From an uncultured SAR86 cluster bacterium (GTDB lineage: Bacteria > Pseudomonadota > Gammaproteobacteria > Magnimaribacterales > D2472): DNA of 64,000 nt. How positions within the stretch are numbered: the first letter of the stretch is position 1; the number at the start of each line of letters is the position of its first letter. The notes under the pieces were generated by a model. The model made no database searches. It was not told where the DNA came from and saw only the letters and a program-made list of their open reading frames with translations. Below, piece after piece: positions 57,043 through 64,000 of this stretch. The stretch covers positions 1 to 64,000 of the forward strand of contig CABYHU010000004.1 of the NCBI GenBank assembly GCA_902518715.1, given 5' to 3'. Position numbers and translations under genes: made by a program.

Positions 57043-58380
57043 ATGGAACAGTTAAAATCTCATGGAAAATGGTCAGGAAAGTGGACCTTTATTTTAGCAG
57101 CTACTGGCTCTGCTGTTGGATTGGGAAATATATGGGGATTTCCTTATATGGCTGGCACCAATGGTGGTGGAGCATTTGTTTTAATTTATCTAGCATGTAT
57201 TTTAATAATAGGCTTACCAATTATGATGGCTGAAATAGTAATTGGAAGAAGAGCATCTAGCAGTCCGGTTAACTCAATGAAGTCTGCAGCTTTAGATTCA
57301 AATAGATCCTCCAATTGGCAGCTTATAGGATGGGGCGGACTTGTTGCTGGTATATTAATACTATCCTTTTACAGTGTCCTAGCTGGCATTTGTATAAATT
57401 ATATTTTTATTTCAGCTCTTCCTGATTTTCAACTATCCTCTGAAGAGCAGTTCAGCATTACTACATCTTCAGCCTCTAATTTAATGATTTGGCACACTGT
57501 TTTTATATTAGTTACTGCAGGAGTTATAGCTAGTGGGATTAAAAATGGAATTGGGAGATTTGTAAGAGTTCTTATGCCTCTTCTTGGTTTCATTTTGATT
57601 TTAATGGTTTTAAATGCAGTTATTAATGGTGATTTTCTAAGAGGTCTTCAGTTCCTATTTAGTCCTGATTTCAGTCAGGTAAGTCCTCAGACATTCTTAA
57701 GCGCCATGGGACAAGCTTTTTTTAGTTTAAGTTTAGGTATGGGGGCAATCATGACATATGGAGCATATATGTCAGATGATCAAAAAATATTAAGTACTTC
57801 AGTCACTGTTGGAGGTTTGGATACACTTGTTGCCCTAATGGCAGGTCTTGCAATATTCCCAATAATCTTTGCATCAGGACTTGAAGTCAATAGTGGTGGA
57901 GTTGGGTTAGTGTTTATAACACTATCACAAACATTTGAAACAATGTTTTTAGGACAAGTTTTTGGGCCTTTATTTTTTATACTGCTTGTTATTGCTTCAC
58001 TGAGTTCCTCTATATCTTTATTGGAGCCAAGCGTAGCCTACTTTTCAGAAAAGAATATTATTTCAAGAAAGAGTGCCGCATTCATCTTTGGCTTTTTAGC
58101 ATGGTTTCTTGGAATAGGAAGCGTGCTTAGTTTTAATATTTTAAGCGACTTCCAACTTCTCGGAGATAGGACAATCCTTGATTCTATTGTTTTTATAGGA
58201 AATAACTTACTTTTACCTTTAGGTGGGCTTTTTGTGGCAATTTTTGTAGGTTGGTTTATGAAAAAAGAACTGATTCAAAAACAATTGCAATTAAGCGATG
58301 GGTTTTTAAACACTTGGTACTTCTTTATAAGGTTTGTGGCCCCAATTGCAGTGGGAGCGATTTTAATTACACAAATATGA
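57043..58380 (+). CDS. Sodium-dependent transporter, neurotransmitter:sodium symporter (SNF) family
   Basis: GKWTFILAATGSAVGLGNIWGFPYMAGTNGGGAFVLIYL, SLSLGMGAIMTYGAYM. Confidence 0.95.
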   Translation: MEQLKSHGKWSGKWTFILAATGSAVGLGNIWGFPYMAGTNGGGAFVLIYLACILIIGLPIMMAEIVIGRRASSSPVNSMKSAALDSNRSSNWQLIGWGGLVAGILILSFYSVLAGICINYIFISALPDFQLSSEEQFSITTSSASNLMIWHTVFILVTAGVIASGIKNGIGRFVRVLMPLLGFILILMVLNAVINGDFLRGLQFLFSPDFSQVSPQTFLSAMGQAFFSLSLGMGAIMTYGAYMSDDQKILSTSVTVGGLDTLVALMAGLAIFPIIFASGLEVNSGGVGLVFITLSQTFETMFLGQVFGPLFFILLVIASLSSSISLLEPSVAYFSEKNIISRKSAAFIFGFLAWFLGIGSVLSFNILSDFQLLGDRTILDSIVFIGNNLLLPLGGLFVAIFVGWFMKKELIQKQLQLSDGFLNTWYFFIRFVAPIAVGAILITQI

Positions 58381-58383
58381 TTA

Positions 58384-58830
58384 ATGAAAAGAAATTTCGA
58401 AGTAACTCGTATTCTCCCTTTTAAGCACACTCTAGTATTTGAGCAAGTAGCAAACTTTGAAAGGTATGAACAATATTTACCCTTTTGTAATGAATCAAGG
58501 TCATTAAATACTGACAACAAAGATTTTTCTCAAATTGGCGAGCTTGAATTTGAGATTGCCGGCGTGAGTTATAAAATTAAGTCAGGAAATGTTATCGAGG
58601 ATGAAAGAATTCTGATAACTCAAATTAAAGGACCATTTGAGGAAATGAATGCTTCTTGGGATGTCGAACATCTAAATGATAAAAGTTGTAGGATTTCATT
58701 TAAAGCTAATGCAAAGGTTCCTTATTTTTTAGGGATCCTCTTAAGTGACTCAACAGTAGAAAAATTTGTAAATGTTTTTCTTGATAGCTTTGTTAATGAT
58801 TTAGCTGCAAGAAATAAAACAGAGAACTAA
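58384..58830 (+). CDS. ratA: RatA/Coq10-like START-domain protein
   Basis: VTRILPFKHTLVFEQVANFERYEQYLPFCNESRSL; neighbours smpB and bamE region as in enterobacteria. Confidence 0.85.
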   Translation: MKRNFEVTRILPFKHTLVFEQVANFERYEQYLPFCNESRSLNTDNKDFSQIGELEFEIAGVSYKIKSGNVIEDERILITQIKGPFEEMNASWDVEHLNDKSCRISFKANAKVPYFLGILLSDSTVEKFVNVFLDSFVNDLAARNKTEN

Positions 58831-58841
58831 AAAAAGAAACT

Positions 58842-59174
58842 CTATTCTGAAACAATTTTCCAAGATGATAAAAGATTTTTGTCATCAAAGATTACAACAA
58901 GTTTCTTTTCAACAATTTTCTCATCTCCAATCGTAATAAGATTTAAGTAATCCCATCTGTTTGAGTGAAAAGGATCTTTTATCATTGGCGAACCCAAAAT
59001 GAACTGCACTTGATCCATTGATTGACCGACTTGAAGCTTTTCAATATCCTCTTCTTCAAAAATATTACCTTGAGTAACAGGCACCTTATAGAAACTGAAA
59101 GATGAACAAGAAGAAATTAAAAAAATTAGTAGAAATGCAGTTGAAACTTTTAGATTTTCTTTCATAATATTCAT
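58842..59174 (-). CDS. bamE: Outer membrane assembly lipoprotein BamE
   Basis: Lipobox LIFLISSCSS; YKVPVTQGNIFEEEDIEKLQVGQSMDQVQFILGSPMIKDPFHSNRWDYL. Confidence 0.93.
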   Translation of the reverse strand: MNIMKENLKVSTAFLLIFLISSCSSFSFYKVPVTQGNIFEEEDIEKLQVGQSMDQVQFILGSPMIKDPFHSNRWDYLNLITIGDEKIVEKKLVVIFDDKNLLSSWKIVSE

Positions 59175-59211
59175 CGATTATACTAAAGGAAGTAAATTAA
59201 TCTATAACTTT

Positions 59212-59622
59212 ATGAGCACACAAGACGCTGTTAAAAAAGCTGGACTTAAAGCAACTTTACCAAGAATGTTGATACTTGAGGTATTGGCTAAAACTATTGA
59301 TAGTGAAGTTCATCTAAGCGCAGAAGATATTTATAAAGATCTTCTCACGAGTGGTGATGATGTTGGCCTAGCAACTGTTTATAGAGTTCTATCACAATTT
59401 GAATCTGCTGGAATAGTTACCAGGCATAATTTTGAAGAGGGGCACTCAGTCTATGAGATGACCCAAGATCATCATCATGACCATATGGTTTGCGTTGATA
59501 CTGGAAAAACTATCGAGTTTCATGATCCAGAAATTGAAAAAAGACAGGATGATATTGCAGCTTCTCATGGGTATGAGATTGTAGATAGAAGTTCAGTTAT
59601 TTTCGTCAAAAAGACTGATTAA
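59212..59622 (+). CDS. fur: Ferric uptake regulator Fur
   Basis: GLKATLPRMLILEVL, HLSAEDIYKDLLTSGDDVGLATVYRVLSQFESAGIVTRHNFEEGHSVYEMTQDHHHDHMVCVDTGKTIEF; divergent from bamE. Confidence 0.96.
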   Translation: MSTQDAVKKAGLKATLPRMLILEVLAKTIDSEVHLSAEDIYKDLLTSGDDVGLATVYRVLSQFESAGIVTRHNFEEGHSVYEMTQDHHHDHMVCVDTGKTIEFHDPEIEKRQDDIAASHGYEIVDRSSVIFVKKTD

Positions 59623-59628
59623 AAAAAG

Positions 59629-59656
59629 CTTGAAGTAATTCCACAAATCCCTATAT
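59629..59656 (+). promoter_or_regulatory. Sigma-32 (RpoH)-type heat-shock promoter upstream of grpE-dnaK-dnaJ: CTTGAA-N14-CCCTATAT
   Basis: cttgaagtaattccacaaatccctatat; matches CTTGAA-N(11-16)-CCCCATNT closely. Confidence 0.7.
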
Positions 59657-59674
59657 ATCTACTAGGGAGAAAAT

Positions 59675-60193
59675 ATGTCTAAAGAAAAGGATGAAAATAT
59701 CACAGATGATATTCATTCCGAATCTGAAACTGATGAACTTGAGGAGTCCAATGAAGTTTCAGATGAAGAAAGAATAGCTGAATTAGAAGACACGATACTT
59801 AGATTAAGAGCTGAACTTGATAATTCACAGAAGCGTTCTGTAGCTGAAGTTGAAAAAGCTCATAAATATGGTGTTGAGAGATTGCTTTTAGAGTTATTGC
59901 CTGTTGTAGACAATTTAGAACACGCTTTAAAGAATCTAAGTAAAGATGTTTCTGACTCTGATAAAGAGGGTATTGAGTTAACACTTAAGTCTTTTGAGTC
60001 TGCTCTTGATAAATTTGGAATTAGTCCTATTTATCCCATTAGTGAGGATTTTGATCCTATTCAGCACGAGGCTGTCTCTGTAGTTAAGGATGGAAAACAT
60101 GCTGACAATAAGATTGTTGAAGTGATGCAAAAGGGATGGAAACTTCATGAGAGAGTTATTAGACCATCAAGAGTTGTGGTCGTAAAAAATTAG
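59675..60193 (+). CDS. grpE: Nucleotide exchange factor GrpE
   Basis: LLLELLPVVDNLEHALKNL, GISPIYPISEDFDPIQHEAVSVV...VMQKGWKLHERVIRPSRVVV. Confidence 0.96.
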   Translation: MSKEKDENITDDIHSESETDELEESNEVSDEERIAELEDTILRLRAELDNSQKRSVAEVEKAHKYGVERLLLELLPVVDNLEHALKNLSKDVSDSDKEGIELTLKSFESALDKFGISPIYPISEDFDPIQHEAVSVVKDGKHADNKIVEVMQKGWKLHERVIRPSRVVVVKN

Positions 60194-60202
60194 AGGAAAT
60201 TT

Positions 60203-62125
60203 ATGTCAAAAATAATAGGAATAGATTTAGGTACCACAAATAGTTGTGTTGCTGTTGTAGAGGGGCAACAACCAAAAGTTATTGAAAATTCAGAAGGTGG
60301 AAGAACCACTCCTTCAGTTATTGCTTATACTGATGGTGATGAAGTTCTTGTTGGAACACCTGCCAAAAGACAGGCTGTAACTAATCCTGAAAAAACCCTA
60401 TATGCCATTAAAAGATTAATTGGAAGAAGGTTTAGCGATGATGTTGTCAAAAAAGATGCTGATATGGTTCCATACAAGATAATCAAAGCGGACAATGGCG
60501 ATGCTTGGGTTGGGGTTGATGACAAAAAATTAGCACCACCACAAGTTTCTGCAGAAATACTCAAGAAAATGAAAAAAACTGCTGAAGATTATCTTGGCAC
60601 AGATGTTAAGGAAGCAGTTATAACTGTTCCAGCTTATTTTAATGACTCCCAGCGACAGGCTACTAAAGATGCCGGGAAGATAGCAGGCTTAGAAGTTAAA
60701 CGAATAATTAATGAACCAACTGCAGCTGCGTTGGCTTACGGCCTTGATAAAGGTAAAGGAGATTCAGTTATTGCTGTTTATGACCTTGGTGGTGGAACTT
60801 TTGATATTTCGATAATTGAAATATCGGAAGTTGATGGCGAACATCAGTTTGAGGTGCTATCAACAAATGGAGATACTTTCCTTGGCGGAGAGGATTTTGA
60901 TTTAAGATTGATAGATTTTTTTGTTGAAGAGTTTAAAAAAGATTCAGGGTTTGATTTGAAAAGCGATCCGTTAGCTCTTCAAAGATTGAAAGAGGCTGCC
61001 GAAAAGGCAAAAATAGAATTATCTTCTTCAGAGCAGACTGAGGTTAATCTGCCTTACATTACTGCAGATGCTAGTGGTCCGAAGCACTTTGTTCAAAAAA
61101 TTACCAGGGCTAAGTTAGAGTCATTGGTAGAAGATTTAGTTGATAGAAGTATATCTCCTCTTGAAACAGCATTAAAAGATGCAAAACTTTCAAAGGATAA
61201 AATTGATGATATTCTTTTGGTTGGTGGTCAAACTAGAATGCCTCTTGTTCAGAAAAAAGTTCAAGACTTTTTTGGAAAAGAGCCGCGAAAAGATTTAAAC
61301 CCTGATGAAGCTGTTGCAATTGGTGCAGCGATTCAAGGATCAGTTCTATCTGGCGATACAAAAGATGTACTTCTTCTAGATGTTACACCATTGACGCTAG
61401 GAATTGAGACTCTTGGAGGAGTAGCAACACCTCTAATTGAAAAGAATACGACTATTCCAACTCAAAAATCACAAGTTTTTTCAACCGCCGAGGATAACCA
61501 AACTGCTGTTACAGTTCACGTAATCCAAGGTGAAAGAAAACAGGCAGCTCAAAATAAATCATTAGGGCAATTTAATCTTACTGATATTCCTCCAGCAGCA
61601 AGAGGAATGCCTCAAATCGAAGTTTCTTTTGATTTAGATGCAAATGGTATTTTGAATGTTTCTGCAAAAGATAAAAATTCTGGCAAAGAGCAATCCATAG
61701 TCATTAAAGCTTCAAGCGGATTATCAGATGAAGACATTGAAAAAATGGTAAAAGATGCTGAAGCTAATGCTGAGGATGATGCCAAGTTTGAAGAACTTGT
61801 AAAAGTTAAAAATAATGCAGACATGTTATGCCATGCAACAAGAAAAACTGTTTCTGACTCGGGTGATAAATTATCAGATGAAGAAAAAGAACAAATTGAA
61901 GCAGCAGTTAAAGCTCTTGAGGATGCAGCTAAAGCAGAAAATGTTGAGCAAATTGAAGAAGCAACTAAATCATTAAATGATGTATTAACTCCTTTATCAT
62001 CTAAACTTTATAATCAACAACAAGATGGAGAGCCTAATCCTTCAGAAGGGGCTGAAGATTCTCAGGGTAGTGATGACAATACGGTTGAAGCTGACTTTGA
62101 GGAAGTTCAAGAAGAGGATAAGTAG
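60203..62125 (+). CDS. dnaK: Chaperone DnaK
   Basis: [55 protein letters not shown]. Confidence 0.99.
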   Translation: MSKIIGIDLGTTNSCVAVVEGQQPKVIENSEGGRTTPSVIAYTDGDEVLVGTPAKRQAVTNPEKTLYAIKRLIGRRFSDDVVKKDADMVPYKIIKADNGDAWVGVDDKKLAPPQVSAEILKKMKKTAEDYLGTDVKEAVITVPAYFNDSQRQATKDAGKIAGLEVKRIINEPTAAALAYGLDKGKGDSVIAVYDLGGGTFDISIIEISEVDGEHQFEVLSTNGDTFLGGEDFDLRLIDFFVEEFKKDSGFDLKSDPLALQRLKEAAEKAKIELSSSEQTEVNLPYITADASGPKHFVQKITRAKLESLVEDLVDRSISPLETALKDAKLSKDKIDDILLVGGQTRMPLVQKKVQDFFGKEPRKDLNPDEAVAIGAAIQGSVLSGDTKDVLLLDVTPLTLGIETLGGVATPLIEKNTTIPTQKSQVFSTAEDNQTAVTVHVIQGERKQAAQNKSLGQFNLTDIPPAARGMPQIEVSFDLDANGILNVSAKDKNSGKEQSIVIKASSGLSDEDIEKMVKDAEANAEDDAKFEELVKVKNNADMLCHATRKTVSDSGDKLSDEEKEQIEAAVKALEDAAKAENVEQIEEATKSLNDVLTPLSSKLYNQQQDGEPNPSEGAEDSQGSDDNTVEADFEEVQEEDK

Positions 62126-62140
62126 TAATACTTCTTTACC

Positions 62141-63250
62141 ATGTCAAAAAGAGACTATTACGATGTTTTGGGAGTCTCTAAAAGCGCTTCGGACTCAGAG
62201 TTAAAAAAAGCTTTTAAAAAGCTTGCCATGAAGTATCATCCTGATAGAAATCCTGATGATGATTCAGCAGCAGAAAAGTTCAAAGAAGCTGCCGAAGCAT
62301 ATGATGTTTTATCTGATCCACAAAAAAAATCTACATATGATCAATTCGGTCATGCTGGAGTTCAGGGGATGGGCGGTGGTCCAAACTTTAATGACATGAA
62401 TTTTTCTGATATTGGAGACATATTTGGAGATATTTTTGGAGATATATTTGGAGGTGGAAGGTCAACAACAAGAAGAGCTAGAAGGGGTCAAGATCTTCAA
62501 TATAATCTTAATCTATCTCTAAAAGACGCTGTTTTAGGAACAAAGATTAAAATCAAAGTGCCAGTTCAATCACAGTGTAATGATTGTTCTGGAACTGGAG
62601 CAAAGCCTGGAACTAAACCCAAAGTTTGTCCAGCATGTGGAGGTACAGGCCAAATTAGAATGCAACAAGGTTTTTTTTCACTTCAACAAACATGTGGAAC
62701 TTGTGGAGGAACAGGCCAAGTTATTTCTGAATTTTGTTCGACATGCTCAGGAAAAGGAACTATTGAGAAGGTAAAAACTTTATCAGTAAATATTCCAGCT
62801 GGAGTAGATACTGGAGATAGGGTTAGACTATCTGGAGAGGGAAACTGGGCAAGAGATGCACAGCCTGGAGATCTATATGTTGCTGTGCGAGTCGATGATC
62901 ATCCTATTCTCGAAAGAGATGGCAAAGATTTATTCATAGAAGCTCCTATACCTTTTTATAAAGCTATCACAGGAGGCTCAATTGAAATTCCATCTTTAGA
63001 AAAGAATATCTCACTTAAAATCCCACCATATACTCAAACTGGAAAAATTTTTAGAATAAAAGGTAAAGGTGCTAGTCACATAAGATCGAGAGGTAGGGGT
63101 GATCTATTGTGCAGAGTAATTGTTGAAATACCCACAACACTTGATAAAAAACAACTCAAAGCACTTGAAGAATTTTCAAAATCAACAGATGAAAGCAAGA
63201 ATTTCCCTGGCACCGATCAATTCAAAAAGGTATTCAAAGAGTTAGATTAA
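62141..63250 (+). CDS. dnaJ: Chaperone DnaJ
   Basis: [37 protein letters not shown], four CxxCxGxG zinc motifs. Confidence 0.99.
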   Translation: MSKRDYYDVLGVSKSASDSELKKAFKKLAMKYHPDRNPDDDSAAEKFKEAAEAYDVLSDPQKKSTYDQFGHAGVQGMGGGPNFNDMNFSDIGDIFGDIFGDIFGGGRSTTRRARRGQDLQYNLNLSLKDAVLGTKIKIKVPVQSQCNDCSGTGAKPGTKPKVCPACGGTGQIRMQQGFFSLQQTCGTCGGTGQVISEFCSTCSGKGTIEKVKTLSVNIPAGVDTGDRVRLSGEGNWARDAQPGDLYVAVRVDDHPILERDGKDLFIEAPIPFYKAITGGSIEIPSLEKNISLKIPPYTQTGKIFRIKGKGASHIRSRGRGDLLCRVIVEIPTTLDKKQLKALEEFSKSTDESKNFPGTDQFKKVFKELD

Positions 63251-63387
63251 ATTTCTCTTTGATTTATGCATCATTTTCTATAAAATACACTAACTTTTAA
63301 TCACGAAAGCCTTATTAAAGATTGATTTGGGTGCTTTTTTTAAAGTTTTTCAATTATAGGCTGGAGAAATAACCCAGGAGGAAAAAT

Positions 63388-64000
63388 ATGAGTATTGTCT
63401 CAATAAAAGACCTGCTTCAGGCAGGTGTTCATTTTGGCCATCAATCAAGATTCTGGAATCCGAAAATGGAAGAATATATATTTGATACCAGAAAAAAAAT
63501 CAGCATTATCAATTTAGAAACAACCCAAAGTCAGTTAAATGCAGCTGCATCTAGAGTTGAATCTATTTGCTCAAGAGGAAATAAATTACTATTTGTAGGA
63601 ACAAAAAGATCAGCAAGCAAATCAATTAGAGAAAAAGCATTATCACTTGGCCTTCCTTATGTAGATAAAAGATGGCTTGGTGGAACATTGACAAACTGGA
63701 AAACTATTCGAAGCTCGATCAGAAGGCTATCGGATTTAGAGGAAATGATGTCATCAGGCAGGATAGAAAAACTTTCAAAAAAAGAGGCACTTGAGATATC
63801 AAGAGAGCATCAAAAACTAATGGAATCTATTGGCGGTATTAAAAACATGAAAGGGCTTCCTGATGCCTTATTTGTTATCGATGTTAAACATGAAAAAATT
63901 GCAGTAACTGAAGCTCAAAAAATGGGAATTCCAGTTATTGGTCTTGTTGATACAAACTCTAACCCTGAAGGTATAGATGTTGTTATTCCTGGAAACGATG
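63388..64000 (+). CDS. rpsB: 30S ribosomal protein S2, partial (runs off window end)
   Basis: [46 protein letters not shown]. Confidence 0.98.
   Translation, partial: MSIVSIKDLLQAGVHFGHQSRFWNPKMEEYIFDTRKKISIINLETTQSQLNAAASRVESICSRGNKLLFVGTKRSASKSIREKALSLGLPYVDKRWLGGTLTNWKTIRSSIRRLSDLEEMMSSGRIEKLSKKEALEISREHQKLMESIGGIKNMKGLPDALFVIDVKHEKIAVTEAQKMGIPVIGLVDTNSNPEGIDVVIPGND

Noticed and set aside
63259-63286. Candidate rpsB promoter (TTGATT-N16-TAAAAT) and possible leader
   Set aside because: Plausible but common by chance in this AT-rich DNA; no independent support.

Overview
AT-rich (low-GC) chromosomal window dominated by core housekeeping genes of a streamlined gammaproteobacterium; gene content and compactness suggest a marine SAR86/OMG-like lineage, but this is inference. 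Order: secA(partial)-lpxC-rlmB-rnr (minus strand); two TonB-dependent receptors, one with five His/Asp/Glu-rich insertions; a small metal-binding-like ORF, a zinc alcohol dehydrogenase and a WYL_2-like small ORF; an exported amidohydrolase pair; SPFH/NfeD; a 5'-nucleotidase-like protein; msrA and birA; then tRNA-Tyr, tRNA-Thr, tuf, tRNA-Trp, secE-nusG-rplKAJL-rpoBC-rpsLG-fusA and the S10-spc-alpha ribosomal protein clusters through rplQ; uvrA, ssb, enoyl-CoA hydratase, fabB/fabA, ispB, rplU-rpmA-obgE, rpsT, SDR, ssrA (tmRNA)-smpB, DUF3429-like, SNF transporter, ratA, bamE, fur, grpE-dnaK-dnaJ and rpsB (partial). I saw no CRISPR array, transposon, prophage or obvious defence system. The most interesting local signals are: (1) an exported amidohydrolase paired with a homologue that has lost its metal ligands; (2) a His-rich zinc-type receptor operon; (3) an RNase R lacking its N-terminal RNA-binding domains; (4) rrn-like GC-rich discriminators shared by translation-operon promoters; (5) a clear sigma-32-type promoter before grpE-dnaK-dnaJ. 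No overtly novel multi-gene system was identified with confidence.
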